The notes under the pieces were generated by a model. That model made no database searches. It saw nothing but the letters and a program-made list of their open reading frames with translations, and was not told the DNA's origin. Position numbers and translations under genes: made by a program. From positions 32,478,502-32,542,501 of the forward strand of contig JAVGWX010000025.1 of the NCBI GenBank assembly GCA_036924085.1: DNA of 64,000 bases. Direction: 5' to 3'. Of this stretch, positions 53,282 to 64,000 are shown piece after piece; position 1 is the first letter of the stretch, and every line of letters starts with the position of its first letter. The DNA comes from Ariolimax columbianus. Its lineage: Eukaryota; Mollusca; Gastropoda; Stylommatophora; Arionidae.

Positions 53282-55450
53282 TAGAGACACAGACACACAA
53301 GTCAAGTATGGGGCAATGTGTGCCATTGCAGTAGAGACACAAAAGTCAAGTATGGGACAATGTGTGCCATTGCAGTAGAGACACAAAAGTCAAGTATGGG
53401 ACAATGTGTGCCACCATTGTAGTAGAGACACAGACACACAAGTCAAGTATGGGGCAATGTGTGCCACCATTTTAGTAGAGACACAAAAGTCAAGTATGGG
53501 GCAATGTGTGCCACCATTGTAGTAGAGACACAGACATACAAGTCAAGTATGGGGCAATGTGTGTGACCATTGTAGTAGAGACACAGACATACAAGTCAAG
53601 TATGGGGCAATGTGTGCCACCATTGTAGTAGAGACACAGACATACAAGTCAAGTATGGGGCAATGTGTGCCACCATTGTAGTAGAGACACAGACATACAA
53701 GTCAAGTATGGGGCAATGTGTGCCACCATTGTAGTAGAGACACAGACATACAAGTCAAGAATGGGGCAATGTGTGCCACCATTGAAGAAGAGAGACAAAA
53801 ATCAAGTACGGGGCAATGTGTGCCACCATTGTAGTAGAGACATAGACACACAAGTCAAGTATGGGACAATGTGTGCCATTGCAGTAGAGACACAAAAGTC
53901 AAGTATGGGGCAATGTGTGCCACCATTGTAGTAGAGACACAGACATACAAGTCAAGTATGGGACAATGTGTGCCATTGCAGTGGTGACACAAAAGTCAAG
54001 TATGGGACAATGTGTGCCACCATTGTAGTAGAGACATAGACACACAAGTCAAGTATGAGGCAATGTGTGCCACCATTGTAGTAGAGACATAGACACACAA
54101 GTCAAGTATGGGGCAATGTGTGCCATCATTGTAGTAGAGACATAGACACACAAGTCAAGTATGGGGCAATGTGTGCCACCATTGTAGTAGAGACATAGAC
54201 ACACAAGTCAAGTATGGGGCAATGTGTGCCATCATTGTAGTAGAGACATAGACACACAAGTCAAGTATGGGGCAATGTGTGCCACCATTGTAGTAGAGAC
54301 ACAGACATATAAGTCAAGTATGGGACAATGTGTGCCACCATTGTAGTAGAGACACAGACACACAAGTCAAGTATAGAGCAATGTGTGCCATAATTGTAGT
54401 AGAGACACAGACATACAAGTCAAGTATGGGGCAATGTGTGTGACCATTGTATTAGAGACACAAAAGTCAAGTATGAGGCAATGTGTGCCACCATTGTAGT
54501 AGAGACACAAAAGTCAAGTATGGGGCAATGTGTGCCACCATTGTAGTAGAGACACAGACACACAAGTCAAGTATGGGGCAATGTGTGCCATTGCAGTAGA
54601 GACACAAAAGTCAAGTATGGGGCAATGTGTGCCACTATTGTAGTAGAGACACAGACACACAAGTCAAGTATGGGGCAATGTGTGCCACCATTGTAGTAGA
54701 GACACAAAAGTCAAGTATGGGGCAATGTGTGCCACCATTGTAGTAGAGACACAGACACAAGTCAAGTACAGGGCAATGTGTGCCACCATTGTAGTAGAGA
54801 CACAGACACACACGTCAAGTATGGGACAATGTGTGCCACCATTGTAGTAGAGATACAGACACACAAGTCAAGTATGGGGCAATGTGTGTGACCATTGTAG
54901 TAGAAACACAGACACACAAGTCAAGTATGGGGCAATGTGTGCCACCATTGTAGTAGCGACACAGACACACAAGTCAAGTATGGGGCAATGTGTGCCATTG
55001 CAGTGGAGACACAAAATATAAGTATGGGGCAATGTGTGTGACCATTGTAGTAGAGACATAGACACACAAGTCAAGTATGGGGCAATGTGTGCCACCATTG
55101 AAGTAGAGACACACAAGTCAAGTATGGGGCAATGTGTGTGACCATTGTAGTAGAAACACAGACACACAAGTCAAGTATGGGGCAATGTGTGCCACCATTG
55201 TAGTAGCGACACAGACACACAAGTCAAGTATGGGGCAATGTGTGCCATTGCAGTGGAGACACAAAATATAAGTATGGGGCAATGTGTGTGACCATTGTAG
55301 TAGAGACATAGACACACAAGTCAAGTATGGGGCAATGTGTGCCACCATTGAAGTAGAGACACAAAAGTCAAGTATGGGACAATGTGTGCCACCATTGAAG
55401 TAGAGACACAAAAGTCAAGTATGGGACAATGTGTGCCACCATTGAAGTAG
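53205..55450. repeat. About 2.2-kb minisatellite, mixed ~38- and ~53-57-bp units
   Basis: Units read AAGTATGGGGCAATGTGTGC then CACCATTGTAGTAGAGACAC then AGACACACAAGTC; short units lack the middle (GCCATTGCAGTAGAGACACA then AAAGTC). A block of about 230 bp is repeated near 54870-55110 and 55115-55350. The array starts inside the last finger codons of the zinc-finger gene and so forms its C-terminus and most of its putative 3' UTR. Confidence 0.95.
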
Positions 55451-55469
55451 AGACATACAAAAAGCCTAG

Positions 55470-55475
55470 AATAAA
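55470..55475 (+). promoter_or_regulatory. Candidate polyadenylation signal AATAAA
   Basis: First canonical AATAAA seen after the zinc-finger stop codon, about 20 bp beyond the end of the minisatellite. If used, the transcript would carry the whole 2.2-kb array. Confidence 0.4.
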
Positions 55476-56012
55476 GTTTGAGATCTCTATGCTATATTAT
55501 GTTAACTCAATGATCCCTGACCATTGAGCCCATAAAACTCCATTCCGTTGTACCCCTCAGACAAAAATGCACAAAATCAACACCTAAGCAAAACTAGTTA
55601 TGGTAACAAAATCATGTGCTGTGTTAATGATTCCATATCACATTGACTAGCCTGATCTCACCAATGTTATGTCTACCATAGATGTATGTCTGAATGGATT
55701 TATAGAGGACCAACTTTCAAATTTACTTGATACATTACATGGTATATGTCCCCTGCAGTGCCTGTTTCCCTGAATAAAAAGGAATAGATTTTACTTGATC
55801 ATAATCCAATTCACACAATTCATCATTCAGATTCCACTGTGATCATCAGATTCCATTTTGATGATACCATTGGAATAATCAACATCTGAACCTAACAAAT
55901 GAGCCTCTGAATCATGGAACACAAGTTCAGTAGCTTGTTCTCATGTTAATGGCTATTTCCCCTTTTATCAACACCCTTTTTCATGATGAAAACAGTTCTT
56001 AAAATCACAAAA
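55476..56012. other. No gene seen
   Basis: Unique AT-rich sequence with a short imperfect repeat (CAGATTCCACTGTGATCATC, CAGATTCCATTTTGATGAT) near 55830. Confidence 0.4.
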
Positions 56013-56266
56013 TTTTGTTTTGTTTTTTTGCGTTCGCCTTATTTTCTTAATCCCCAATGCTGTGTGCGTTGCATTGTGGTTTTTATTTTGCGCCTGTAGG
56101 CCCAGTGCATCCGACTTCAGCTTGCATTTATGTAAGGATCTGCTTCCTCCTGTATTTTCCCAAGGGTTTGCTTCCCCGGGGTAACGGCCGGTGCTGTGAT
56201 GGGGATCAAACCCAGCACATTCTGGTTGTAAGCCATGTCACTTAACCACTAGCCCACACCGTCCCC
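56013..56266 (-). mobile_element. SINE-1 copy
   Basis: Minus strand: head GGGGACGGTGTGGGCTAGTG, B box GGTTTGATCCCC, core GAAGTCGGATGCACTGG, and an A-rich tail with AAAACAAAAC. No clear target duplication. Confidence 0.82.
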
Positions 56267-56344
56267 CTGCACCACCATTTGAATGTAACCATCTACAAGG
56301 ACTATGTGTACTTGCCTGATGCCATTATTACATTTACACACATT

Positions 56345-56637
56345 TCCATGACGATATAAGGAAGGTGTAACGTCAAGATCCCGTCACGCCATGCGGTGTA
56401 TGGGAAATATGGTGCTAGGGCCATATTGTGTGATCCATGGCACATAGTGGATTATGTGGTCATCGTCACACCGGCTGCCTTTACTTCCCAGATTTTTCTG
56501 GTACCCACTGTCTGAGACTGGGTTCGTGTCCGTTTGCGATCTAAACAAAATCCAGCACAAACTGGGGACTGAACTCTGATTGCTTGACTGGGAAGGCAGT
56601 GCACTAACCACTGCGCAACCAGTGTGTGAGATCCAAA
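56345..56637 (-). mobile_element. SINE-3, probable tRNA-derived SINE
   Basis: The minus strand starts GGATCTCACACACTGGTTGC with an A-box-like GCGCAGTGGTTAGTGC, followed by a B-box-like GAGTTCAGTCCCC at the right distance. Its body differs from SINE-1 and SINE-2. Only one copy is in the window. Confidence 0.6.
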
Positions 56638-56692
56638 TATCTTTGGTTCATAGAATTGATTGTTTTACACAAACTTAAATTTTGGGATCTCA

Positions 56693-57293
56693 TCTTCTTC
56701 GTTTGTTCTCAATCTCCCGCTACCAAGCCCTGAACGTTCTCAATCTCCCGCTACCAAGCCCTGAACGTTCTCAATCTCCCGCTACCAAGCCCTGAACGTT
56801 CTCAATCTCCCGCTACCAAGCCCTGAACGTTCTCAATCTCCCGCTACCAAGCCCTGAACGTTCTCAATCTCCCGCTACCAAGCCCTGAACGTTCTCAATC
56901 TCCCGCTACCAAGCCCTGAACGTTTTCAATCTCCCGCTATCAAGCCCTGAACGTTCTCAATCTCCCGCTACCAAGTCCTAAAAAGGACTTTCCAAGTAGC
57001 AGGATGTTGTCAGGAGAATGGGATGTGTTGTATCGAAGTTTACAGCTTGCTGCAATATTTGCACCTTTTGGTCTGACACATCCAATTTCAGCAGACATTT
57101 TTGGGTACCGGCTAGTCTTCCCTCTTCGATCCCTTCTCCTTAGCTAGTCTGCCCTGCTGCAGCCTGTTATCCAGGATCACTACGTGGAGGTGTGAAGGGT
57201 CTTGGCAGCTCTGGTTCGCTGGTCCTGACGCTGGCAGTCCACTTTTTGTTGCTGACTACTGGAGCATTGACCAATGCTCAGCATCTTGATCAA
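56693..57293 (-). mobile_element. Rep-G copy with its end expanded into a 31-bp array
   Basis: 56990-57293 matches the body of the 8.9- and 11.3-kb copies (TTTACAGCTTG, CACCTTTTGG, CTGCAGCCTGTTATCCAGGA). At 56701-56985 the terminal segment CGTTCTCAATCTCCCGCTAC then CAAGCCCTGAA, present once in other copies, is repeated about nine times at 31-bp spacing. Confidence 0.88.
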
Positions 57294-57544
57294 TTGAATC
57301 TCATGTTCAAGGTTTGAACACCAAATCTGGGCAAAATCCTTCAACTTGGATATGTATTGTCATAAAAGGAGCAATAGCGAGAGAAAAGTAATGGTTGCAG
57401 ACAGTCCAGGATAGATGAGCAGTTAGAAAGTCCAGAATACATACAAACAAACACTACCAACAGATGACCCGTGCTAGTCAAGGGGAACAACTTGTGCATG
57501 CATTATCATGGTTCTGATTGACGGAGGTGGACAGCGAATATTAA

Positions 57545-57945
57545 GCTCGTGTGTACCCCTCCCATACCAGAGCTTGTTGGCTCGTGTGTACCCCTCCCAT
57601 ACCAGAGCTTGTTGGCTCGTGTATGCCCCTCCCATACCAGAGCTTGTTGGCTCGTGTGTGCCACTCCCATACCAGAGCTTGTTGGCTCGTGTGTGCCGCT
57701 CCCATACCAGAGCTTGTTGGCTCGTGTGTCCCCCTCCCATACCAGAGTTTGTTGGCTCGTGTGTGCCCCTCCCATACCAGAGCTTGTTGGCTCGTGTGTG
57801 CCGCTCCCATACCAGAGCTTGTTGGCTCGTGTGTGCCGCTCCCATACCAGAGCTTGTTGGCTCGTGTATGCCCCTCCCATATCAGAGCTTGTTGGCTCGT
57901 GTGTGCCCCTCCCATACCAGAGCTTGTTGGCCCGTGTGCCCAAAT
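57545..57945. repeat. 35-bp minisatellite, about 11.5 copies
   Basis: Unit CCAGAGCTTGTTGGCTCGTG then TGTGCCCCTCCCATA. It has no stop in five frames, which gives several long ORFs over it; none has support as a gene. 57946-58455 holds nothing recognised. Confidence 0.92.
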
Positions 57946-58454
57946 GTGCATAGACCTCAATTTGCCCATTCCTGTCACAAATTGTTTGAACTAGGTTACT
58001 GGGCTGAATACAATCTCATCTGTTTACACCGAAGTGGAGATGTTTGTGATGTTTCCCCAGAACACTACAGAAGGGGTTCACATCTGTCGCTTTGAACCTT
58101 TTTGTAACATGGGCCCAGTTTGTCTATATTTGTACATGGACAAAACATCTAGCAACCAGTTACATCATCTGTTATCTGTCATAAGAAATGTACATCTGTA
58201 CACTCCATAGATGCTTAGTCTCTTTTGTAGAAGGGTGTGGATACTGTTGATTCCCATAGCTCGCTGAATGTACACACTGCTGCCCTTGTTCTTTCAGGCT
58301 GTCATTCCTGCTTGATGCACATATGATATCAGCAGTTTGTTGTCTGTGCATTGCTGGTTCATTGATTGCAGTGTCTTCATTTAACAGGTGATCATTGATG
58401 GATTTCAGTATATGCTCATATCGATATCCAGTGTTCTCATTCGAGGGGGATGGG

Positions 58455-58775
58455 AAAGATTAACGTCTGGTCAGGAACAAAATACTGATCAGACATGTTA
58501 GTCAGGGTCAGGCAAAATATGCTGGCCAAGACCCTCACCCTGAAAATGGGCTGTTTCTATGGCAGCCTGGCTAACGAGGTGAGGGATTGGCGTGATCCCC
58601 ATAGTGAGCGACACGCAATGAAGCCAAGTATAGCACAACCGCCTAGAGGACCTGGGTCCACCCTCATCAGCACGCTCGGCATGTGACGAAAGCTACTACA
58701 ACTCGCTACTTAGCGTCCTTTTCAAGGCAGACAAAAGAGTAATCTACTCATTGTGGGCTTTCACAAACAACTCAT
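58455..58775 (-). repeat. Inverted, unexpanded copy of the 47.8-kb repeat
   Basis: Its reverse complement matches 47770-48030 and then one 37-bp unit (CTGATCAGACATGTTAGTCA and GGGTCAGGCAAAATAT on the plus strand). At its other end GCCCACAATGAGTAG and the flanking TTGTTTG match 46797-46828. Here the LINE fragment and the 37-bp expansion are both missing. Confidence 0.8.
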
Positions 58776-59227
58776 TCTGAGGGCTTTCAAGGTCAGAATT
58801 GCAGCTCTTTCAGAGCAGGCAGATGCTCATCAAAGGGAGCACAAGGAATGCTATGGAGGCTCCTTGAATGTCTGAGAAGCTTTAGTAATGATGGCACCTC
58901 CTGCAAGTTGCTCGCATAGAACCATTCTAGCATCTCCAAAAGTGCTCAGATCACAGAGCGAAACAGAGGCTTGGAGAAAGTGTGCTGCACATAAGAGCAG
59001 AACGCATGACGACTCCACAGCCGACATGTGTGCCTCGGGTGCTGCATAGTCTGCCTTGGTCTTTATAATCATATAGGAACACATCTCGCAGTACAAGTCT
59101 GATTCGGTTGCCATCTCTGTTTGTGATTGGCATCTATTTTTAGTCCTTGTTAACCTTCCGAATCATGGATTAGCAGTCTAACGCAGTTACTCCGAGCAGA
59201 AATCATCGTTTCAATCTTCATTCTTCA
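58776..59227. other. No gene recognised
   Basis: A minus-strand frame of 87 codons (59114-58851, starting MATESDLYCEMC) has a few cysteines but no recognisable motif or splice partner. Confidence 0.35.
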
Positions 59228-59745
59228 GTTAGACCTAGATTGGAGTACTGTGTACAGATGTGGAGTCCTTATCATAGAGGGGATATAAACATGCTAGAAA
59301 GAATACAGAAAAGAGCGACAAAGATGATAGTGGGATTCCAGAATTACAGTTATGAGGAAAGACTCAGAAAAACCAGGCCACAGTGTCTCGAAGAGAGAAG
59401 AATTCGTGGTGACTTAATACAGGTTTATAAGATGATCAGAGGAATCGATAAATTAGACTATAACAAGTTTTTTAAAATACAGCCATCTACAATAACACGA
59501 GGGCATAGCTACAAGCTGACTAAAGAGAGGTCCAGGTTAGATATTAGGAAATATTTTTTTAGTCAGAGAGTGGTGTCTGCTTGGAATGCATTGCTAGGGG
59601 AGGTAGTGGAGGCAGGGACAGTTAATGCATTTAAGAATAAACTGGATGCGCATAGCTTTTAGAGCAAGGTGATGTAAATGTAACTGGTTGTATACAGACT
59701 CTGCAGGGTCTTCTAAACCAGTATAAAGACGTTAAGTTAATGGAG
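59228..59745 (+). pseudogene. LINE-A 3' end, recent 5'-truncated copy
   Basis: Starts at LRLEYCVQ of the protein and runs to the 3' UTR and GTTAAG tail. Only about eight differences from 17587-18110 were seen, the lowest divergence among the LINE-A copies here. Confidence 0.9.
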
Positions 59746-59921
59746 GTTATAGTCATGCATGTCTCATTTTGTTCAGCAACAACCTTACATCTCACTCTAG
59801 TGACGAGGCCACGACCTGATATCTCACAACACTGATCCATGGATGTATACGACAGCAACCTCTTCCCAGTTTTATCACTTATCAACTGTTACACTGTGTT
59901 AATTATTCCTTATAATTTCCT

Positions 59922-60275
59922 GTGGCAACTTATGGTTGTGAAACATGGACATTTACAAAGACACTAACAGCGAAGATCGATGCTTTTGAGACAGTGCTAC
60001 GGAAGAGTCCTGAAAATCCCGTGGACAAAGAATGGAACAAATAAATCCTTCCGGCAAGACCTGAATGTGCAGGAGAATCGGCTCATAAATGATGTAATGA
60101 CCCGAAAACTGAGGTTTTGTGGACACGTTAAACGATACAGCCGACTGGAAAGTGAGGCAGGGGTTGACCGAGAAAATAATGTACTCAGGAGACGCTGGAC
60201 ATGACCCTGGAGCAGGCCGGAAGACTGACTGTCATGAGAGCGACTTTCTGCAAAGGACATGATTCATGATGATGA
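59922..60275 (+). pseudogene. LINE-C C-terminal fragment
   Basis: TYGCETWTFTKTLTAKIDAF is the GCETWT motif, GRVLKIPWTKNG the next block, and RKLRFCGHVKRYSRLESE the LRxxGHVxR block. It ends in GATGATGATA, a typical tail. One frameshift and a stop. Confidence 0.68.
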
Positions 60276-60649
60276 TATAATTTCCATGTGGCAAACATGT
60301 GAATCCATGGGGGGTGTCATTTTGTGCTGAAATCCGTGTCACATTTTTCATTTTGACATTTTTTATTTGGATAATATCCAACTTGTATCCTTATCTATGA
60401 AATTTCTTACATCAAATAAAATTATTTGAATGGACAATTTTAAAATAACAAATGATACACAAAAACATGTGCTTGACTTCATCAAGAATTGTACAATTGT
60501 GTACATATCATGTTGTGCCTGCAGTACAATATTCTGAAATATTATATTTTTATTTCAATAAGATTGTGTGTGTGTCCGTGTGTTATGTGTATATATATTT
60601 ATATATAACATTTTGATACGGGATAATATCCGAAACGAAGAAATTAGAC

Positions 60650-60880
60650 ACCAAACATGTATCGTCTCCGTCTCTCTCTATTCGGCCAAGTTGCTTGCCT
60701 GGCTCTGGGTGTCCTGACCTACGAAATTCTGTACAAATCTGTCCTCTGTGCGAATGATCACTCACCGGCCGATTGGAAGCGCAGAAGAGGACACAACCGC
60801 AGATCAAGGCTTTGACATTTGACAGACTCCCTCAGCTCTAGATTGGGTGGGGCAATGAGCTACTGCACTTGAACATGGTA
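60650..60880 (+). pseudogene. LINE C-terminal fragment, clade unclear
   Basis: RLRLSLFGQVACLALGVLTY and, about 20 residues on, ADWKRRRGHNRRSRL resemble the LFGHVARLxxxxPA...WxRRxGRPRxRWL region at the end of some LINEs. Short and degraded. Confidence 0.45.
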
Positions 60881-61189
60881 ATAGTCGAACGACGCAACGG
60901 ACCTCTGACTCCAAAGCGAAATTTAATGTTATTATTATTATATATATAAATTCTACATATGAAGTGCTGGCGTGGCAAACTTGTTTAGAATCTAGGCGCC
61001 AGGTACAAAATATAGAAGCCAGTAATACTGGATGAAAAGTTTCTTATAGGGTTGTGCAACATGCTGGAGGGTATGGTTGAATTGTTCTTGAAAATCTGAA
61101 TTCCAAATTTGCAAATGTCAGTTTATTTTCAAAGTAATACTGACCTATTTCTGCTCTTTCTTACTAGTGTTATGCCTTTTAAATCTTCT

Positions 61190-62423
61190 TCTTCTTCGTA
61201 CGCTGTCAAATGTCAACCTGTATTTTTTCGAAGAAAGCAGCGGTCATCCTGAGGCTGTCGACACTGCCATAGAGCTTGTCTAGTGTTGCCACTGGTGATG
61301 GCCACATCTGCTTTCTCTGGTCCTCGTATGTCGAGCAGTTTTGCAGCAGATGTTCAGCGGTCATTTTCCCGGTACCACAAGTGCATTCGCCAGTGCCCCC
61401 TATCTTCAGTTTATTGAACAGGTGGTACCTCAGTCTGTTGTGGCCTGTGCGGAGTCTGAAGACCACGACCTGCTCTCTTCTGTTCAACTGGTAATAGGCA
61501 TCGTTTTTTGTGTAGCCAGTATGTTCTGTTTCCCATCTGGTCATGTATCTAGCTCTAATAATCCATTTGGACTCTACGTAGGTCACACTAGTATCTGGTT
61601 GTGGTAGTCTTGCACCTTCTTTTGCCAGTCTGTCTGCCTCCTCGTTGCCTTGGATGTTACAGTGGGATGGAACCCACTGTACCACTACTCTTTTTGGTGC
61701 GGACTGCTGGCATAGTTGACAGAGTACTGCTCTTAAATCATTAAGTTAAGTATTTTTCAGACTTTTTAGTGCTGTAACTACGGCCAGGGCATCTGTAAAC
61801 AGGACTATCTGGCTTTTATTGCTTTCGCCCGTCAGCATTGCTTTTACTGCAGCCTTCAGTGCCTCTGCCTCTGCTCTGAAATTGCTTGAGTATTTTCCAG
61901 TTGCCACTGACAGTGTTATTTTTCTACCATTTGTTAGGAGCAGGAATACCCCTGCCCCTCCATTCTGTGTTGTGTTTGTTACAGAACCGTCGGTGTATGC
62001 ATGGGTCCAGTCCATGCTTGGGTAATTCTCCGCTATGAACCTCAGGGTTATGTCTCTTCTTTCTTTTTTAGTCTGGCTGTTCTTGTTTTCAATACCTGGT
62101 ATATTTTCTACCACCTCCGGAATGATATACTGCTTCAATGTGGGTTTGCGTACAGTAGGGATGGGCTTTGGTGTTGTTATGGTGTTCATAGGGTCTTCGC
62201 TCATCTTTGCTTTGGCTATTTCTGCAAAGTTTCTCCGCTTTAGTTTCCCATTTCCAAATCTATTTAGTCTCTGTTGCATTGGATGGTCTGTCAGTCTTCT
62301 GAGTTTCTCTGCTTGCTGCTGGGCTCTGCAGTTTCTTCTGTCGGTCATGGATTGCAGATTTGTAATCTTTTCAATTTCTACAATTGGCGTTGACTTCATG
62401 CCTCCTGTTATAACCCTGCACAC
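61190..62423 (-). pseudogene. LINE-B 3' half, one frameshift
   Basis: Minus strand: from 62423 KSTPIVEIEKITNLQSMTDR, RNase H TDGSVTNTTQNGGAG, FRAEAEALKAAVKAM and VLFTDALAVVTALKSLKNT. Then a frameshift at about 61747, and on to WVPSHCNIQGNEEADRLAKE, VVVFRLRTGHNRL, the CTCGTG...H...C knuckle and a tail of (GAA)3-4 at 61190. RT and endonuclease are missing (5' truncation at about 62420). Confidence 0.9.
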
Positions 62424-62479
62424 TTCACATCAACTGCAGGACAAATGAGTTTTCTTATTTATCAGTCCTATAACAAACT

Positions 62480-62800
62480 CAAATAGTACACACAGGAATA
62501 GACAATGTAATTGCTTAGAGACAAAAGCCCAAATTGAAGTGGTTGCAGATACAATTAATGCATTTAAGAATAGATTGGATGCACATAGCTTTTAGAGCAA
62601 GGAAATCCAAATGAACCTGGTTGTTTACAGACTATGCAGAATCTTCTAAACCAGTATAAAAATGTTGTCAAGTTAGAACACAGGAATAGACAATGGAATT
62701 ACTTAGAGATAATAGCCTAAATAGAACAAGGATAGACACTGGAATTACTTAGAAACAATAGCCGAAATAGAACACAGGGATAGACAATGGAAAAACTCAT
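62480..62800. repeat. About 48-bp minisatellite split by a LINE-A tail
   Basis: Units ACACAGGAATAGACAATGGA then ATTACTTAGAGATAATAGCC then TAAATAGA occur before and after 62535-62682, about four in all. Confidence 0.75.
62535..62682 (+). pseudogene. LINE-A 3' tail, about 150 bp
   Basis: AATTAATGCATTTAAGAATA, GATTGGATGCACATAGCTTT and the 3' UTR to CCAGTATAAAAATGTTGTCA match the LINE-A end. Severely 5'-truncated. Confidence 0.82.
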
Positions 62801-63120
62801 GTTCTCAGTGATAGGAAGTAGAGGAAGTAGTATAGTTGTGTTGGCTTTATTTATTCAAGATCAGTTATCGCAAGCCTAAAACCAAATCAATAATGCCAGT
62901 TTGGCCAATTGTTTCAGACATTAGCATTCTTCTTCATGTAAATACTTGTTCAATCTGCTAATATTATTGTTTAGACAAACAACTTTCTTGTACGTGATTT
63001 AATGAATTGATCAGATTTGTAGTTTATTGTTTAAAATATACATTTTCAAATAAACATTTATTGGATGCATCTTTTTTTGTTCACTTGTATATTTTTGTTG
63101 CACCTTGTGTGTCAGATGTT

Positions 63121-63462
63121 AAGATGGGTTCAGAGCTGAGGAAATGCCAGGACTTATTCATTATCAGTGGAATACCAATAAATAATCTCAGATATTGGAA
63201 TGACACTGTTTTGATAGCTGAAAGTGAACAAGAATTACAGGGATTGGGGATTCAAGTCAAGAACAAATGTCAAGTTTATGACCTGGGCATTAGCCTTGAG
63301 AAAATACAAGAAAATATGGATTGCCAAATTTGTTTTCACCATCATGAGTCATACATTGACATCCAAACAAGTAGCTGACAAATTAAAAATGAGAGTGATC
63401 AAGTGTTTTATATACTTGTCATTGTTGTACGGTGAACAAACATGGACAATGAACAAACGATT
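63121..63462 (+). pseudogene. LINE-C RT and C-terminal relic feeding a coding-phase array
   Basis: INNLRYWNDTVLIAESEQEL is the RT catalytic block, with YADD changed to YWND, so it is inactive. After a frameshift near 63370 a second frame gives LTSKQVADKLKMRVIKCFIY and LSLLYGEQTWTMNKRLEKRI, the LINE-C thumb and GxETWT block. That frame continues without a stop into the 48-bp array. Confidence 0.68.
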
Positions 63463-64000
63463 GGAGAAGAGAATAGATGTCTTTTCAATGTGGGCCGTGA
63501 AAAAACAGTTAGGAAAGAGAATAGATGTCTTTTCAATGTGGACCGTGAAAAAACAGTTAGGAAAGAGAATAGATGTCTTTTCAATGTGGACCGTGAAAAA
63601 ACAGTTAGGAAAGAGAATAGATGTCTTTTCAATGTGGACCGTGAAAAAACAGTTAGGAAAGAGAATAGATGTCTTTTCAATGTGGACCGTGAAAAAACAG
63701 TTAGGAAAGAGAATAGATGTCTTTTCAATGTGGACCGTGAAAAAACAGTTAGGAAAGAGAATAGATGTCTTTTCAATGTGGACCGTGAAAAAACAGTTAG
63801 GAAAGAGAATAGATGTCTTTTCAATGTGGACCGTGAAAAAACAGTTAGGAAAGAGAATAGATGTCTTTTCAATGTGGACCGTGAAAAAACAGTTAGGAAA
63901 GAGAATAGATGTCTTTTCAATGTGGACCGTGAAAAAACAGTTGGGAAAGAGAATAGATGTCTTTTCAATGTGGACCGTGAAAAAACAGTTAGGAAAGAGA
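63463..64000. repeat. 48-bp minisatellite in LINE-C coding phase, at least 11 copies, cut by the window
   Basis: CTTTTCAATGTGGACCGTGA recurs every 48 bp from 63481. 48 is a multiple of 3: the plus strand keeps the LINE-C frame and repeats KRIDVFSMWTVKKQLG, while the minus strand is also open. Copies are nearly identical. Confidence 0.95.

Noticed and set aside
53665..55411. Cysteine-rich ORFs in the 2.2-kb array on both strands
   Set aside because: Products of the repeat unit (GQCVPPL and THCPILD motifs); cysteines are repeat-coded and not a domain.
57474..58095. Several ORFs of 120-195 codons on both strands over the 35-bp array
   Set aside because: They are the stop-free repeat unit read in different frames; no start context, splice site or conserved domain.

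Overview
This is a 64 kb stretch of an animal nuclear genome. It has spliced genes with GT-AG introns, C2H2 zinc-finger coding sequence, tRNA-derived SINEs, several clades of non-LTR retrotransposon (LINE), mariner-like DNA transposons, a fragment of 18S rDNA and at least fifteen tandem arrays. The TE mix and the form of the 18S V4 region suggest a lophotrochozoan, plausibly a mollusc; that is inference only, because no alignment could be run.

Host genes. Two related genes can be assembled by hand from exons whose splice phases agree. On the minus strand, four exons (20098-20027, 16719-16645, 12443-12311, 8016-7946) join into 117 codons: a start codon in good context, two IKQE/IKQEP acidic motifs, an acidic linker, and a C-x2-C-x7-C-x2-H-G zinc knuckle like that before the PR/SET domain of PRDM7/9/11 proteins. 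The gene continues past the left edge of the window. On the plus strand, a paralogous knuckle exon (44594-44670), a linker exon (46180-46294) and a large terminal exon (50622-53281) with 23 C2H2 finger units also join in phase. No PR/SET domain is visible between knuckle and fingers. The two genes are head to head.

Layout. 1-7937: a 43-bp satellite in perfect register, ending 7 bp from a splice donor. 8.1-20 kb: introns of the minus-strand gene, full of SINEs, LINE fragments and a mariner relic. 21-30 kb: LINE fragments, several followed by minisatellites grown from their own 3' ends. 30.5-39.3 kb: a 6.35-kb insertion flanked by 1,054-bp direct repeats. It holds an endonuclease-RT-RNase H LINE (minus strand), tandem 5' monomers that each contain an 18S-derived segment, and about 0.84 kb of 18S rDNA in the same sense. 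39.6-44.4 kb: an old LINE with a SINE inside it, and other repeats. 44.6-55.5 kb: the plus-strand zinc-finger gene, whose reading frame runs into a 2.2-kb minisatellite. 55.5-64 kb: SINEs, minisatellites and LINE 3' ends, closing in a 48-bp array in coding phase that is cut by the window edge.

Family names used below: LINE-A, CR1-like with a (TTAAG)n tail; LINE-B, endonuclease-RT-RNase H with a (GAA)n tail; LINE-C, a clade with a GxETWT C-terminal motif; LINE-D, RTE-like; LINE-E, an old element at 39.6-41.7 kb; SINE-1 to SINE-4, tRNA-derived; Rep-G, a ~350-bp retroposed family with a (GAA)n tail. Clade names are judged from motifs only.
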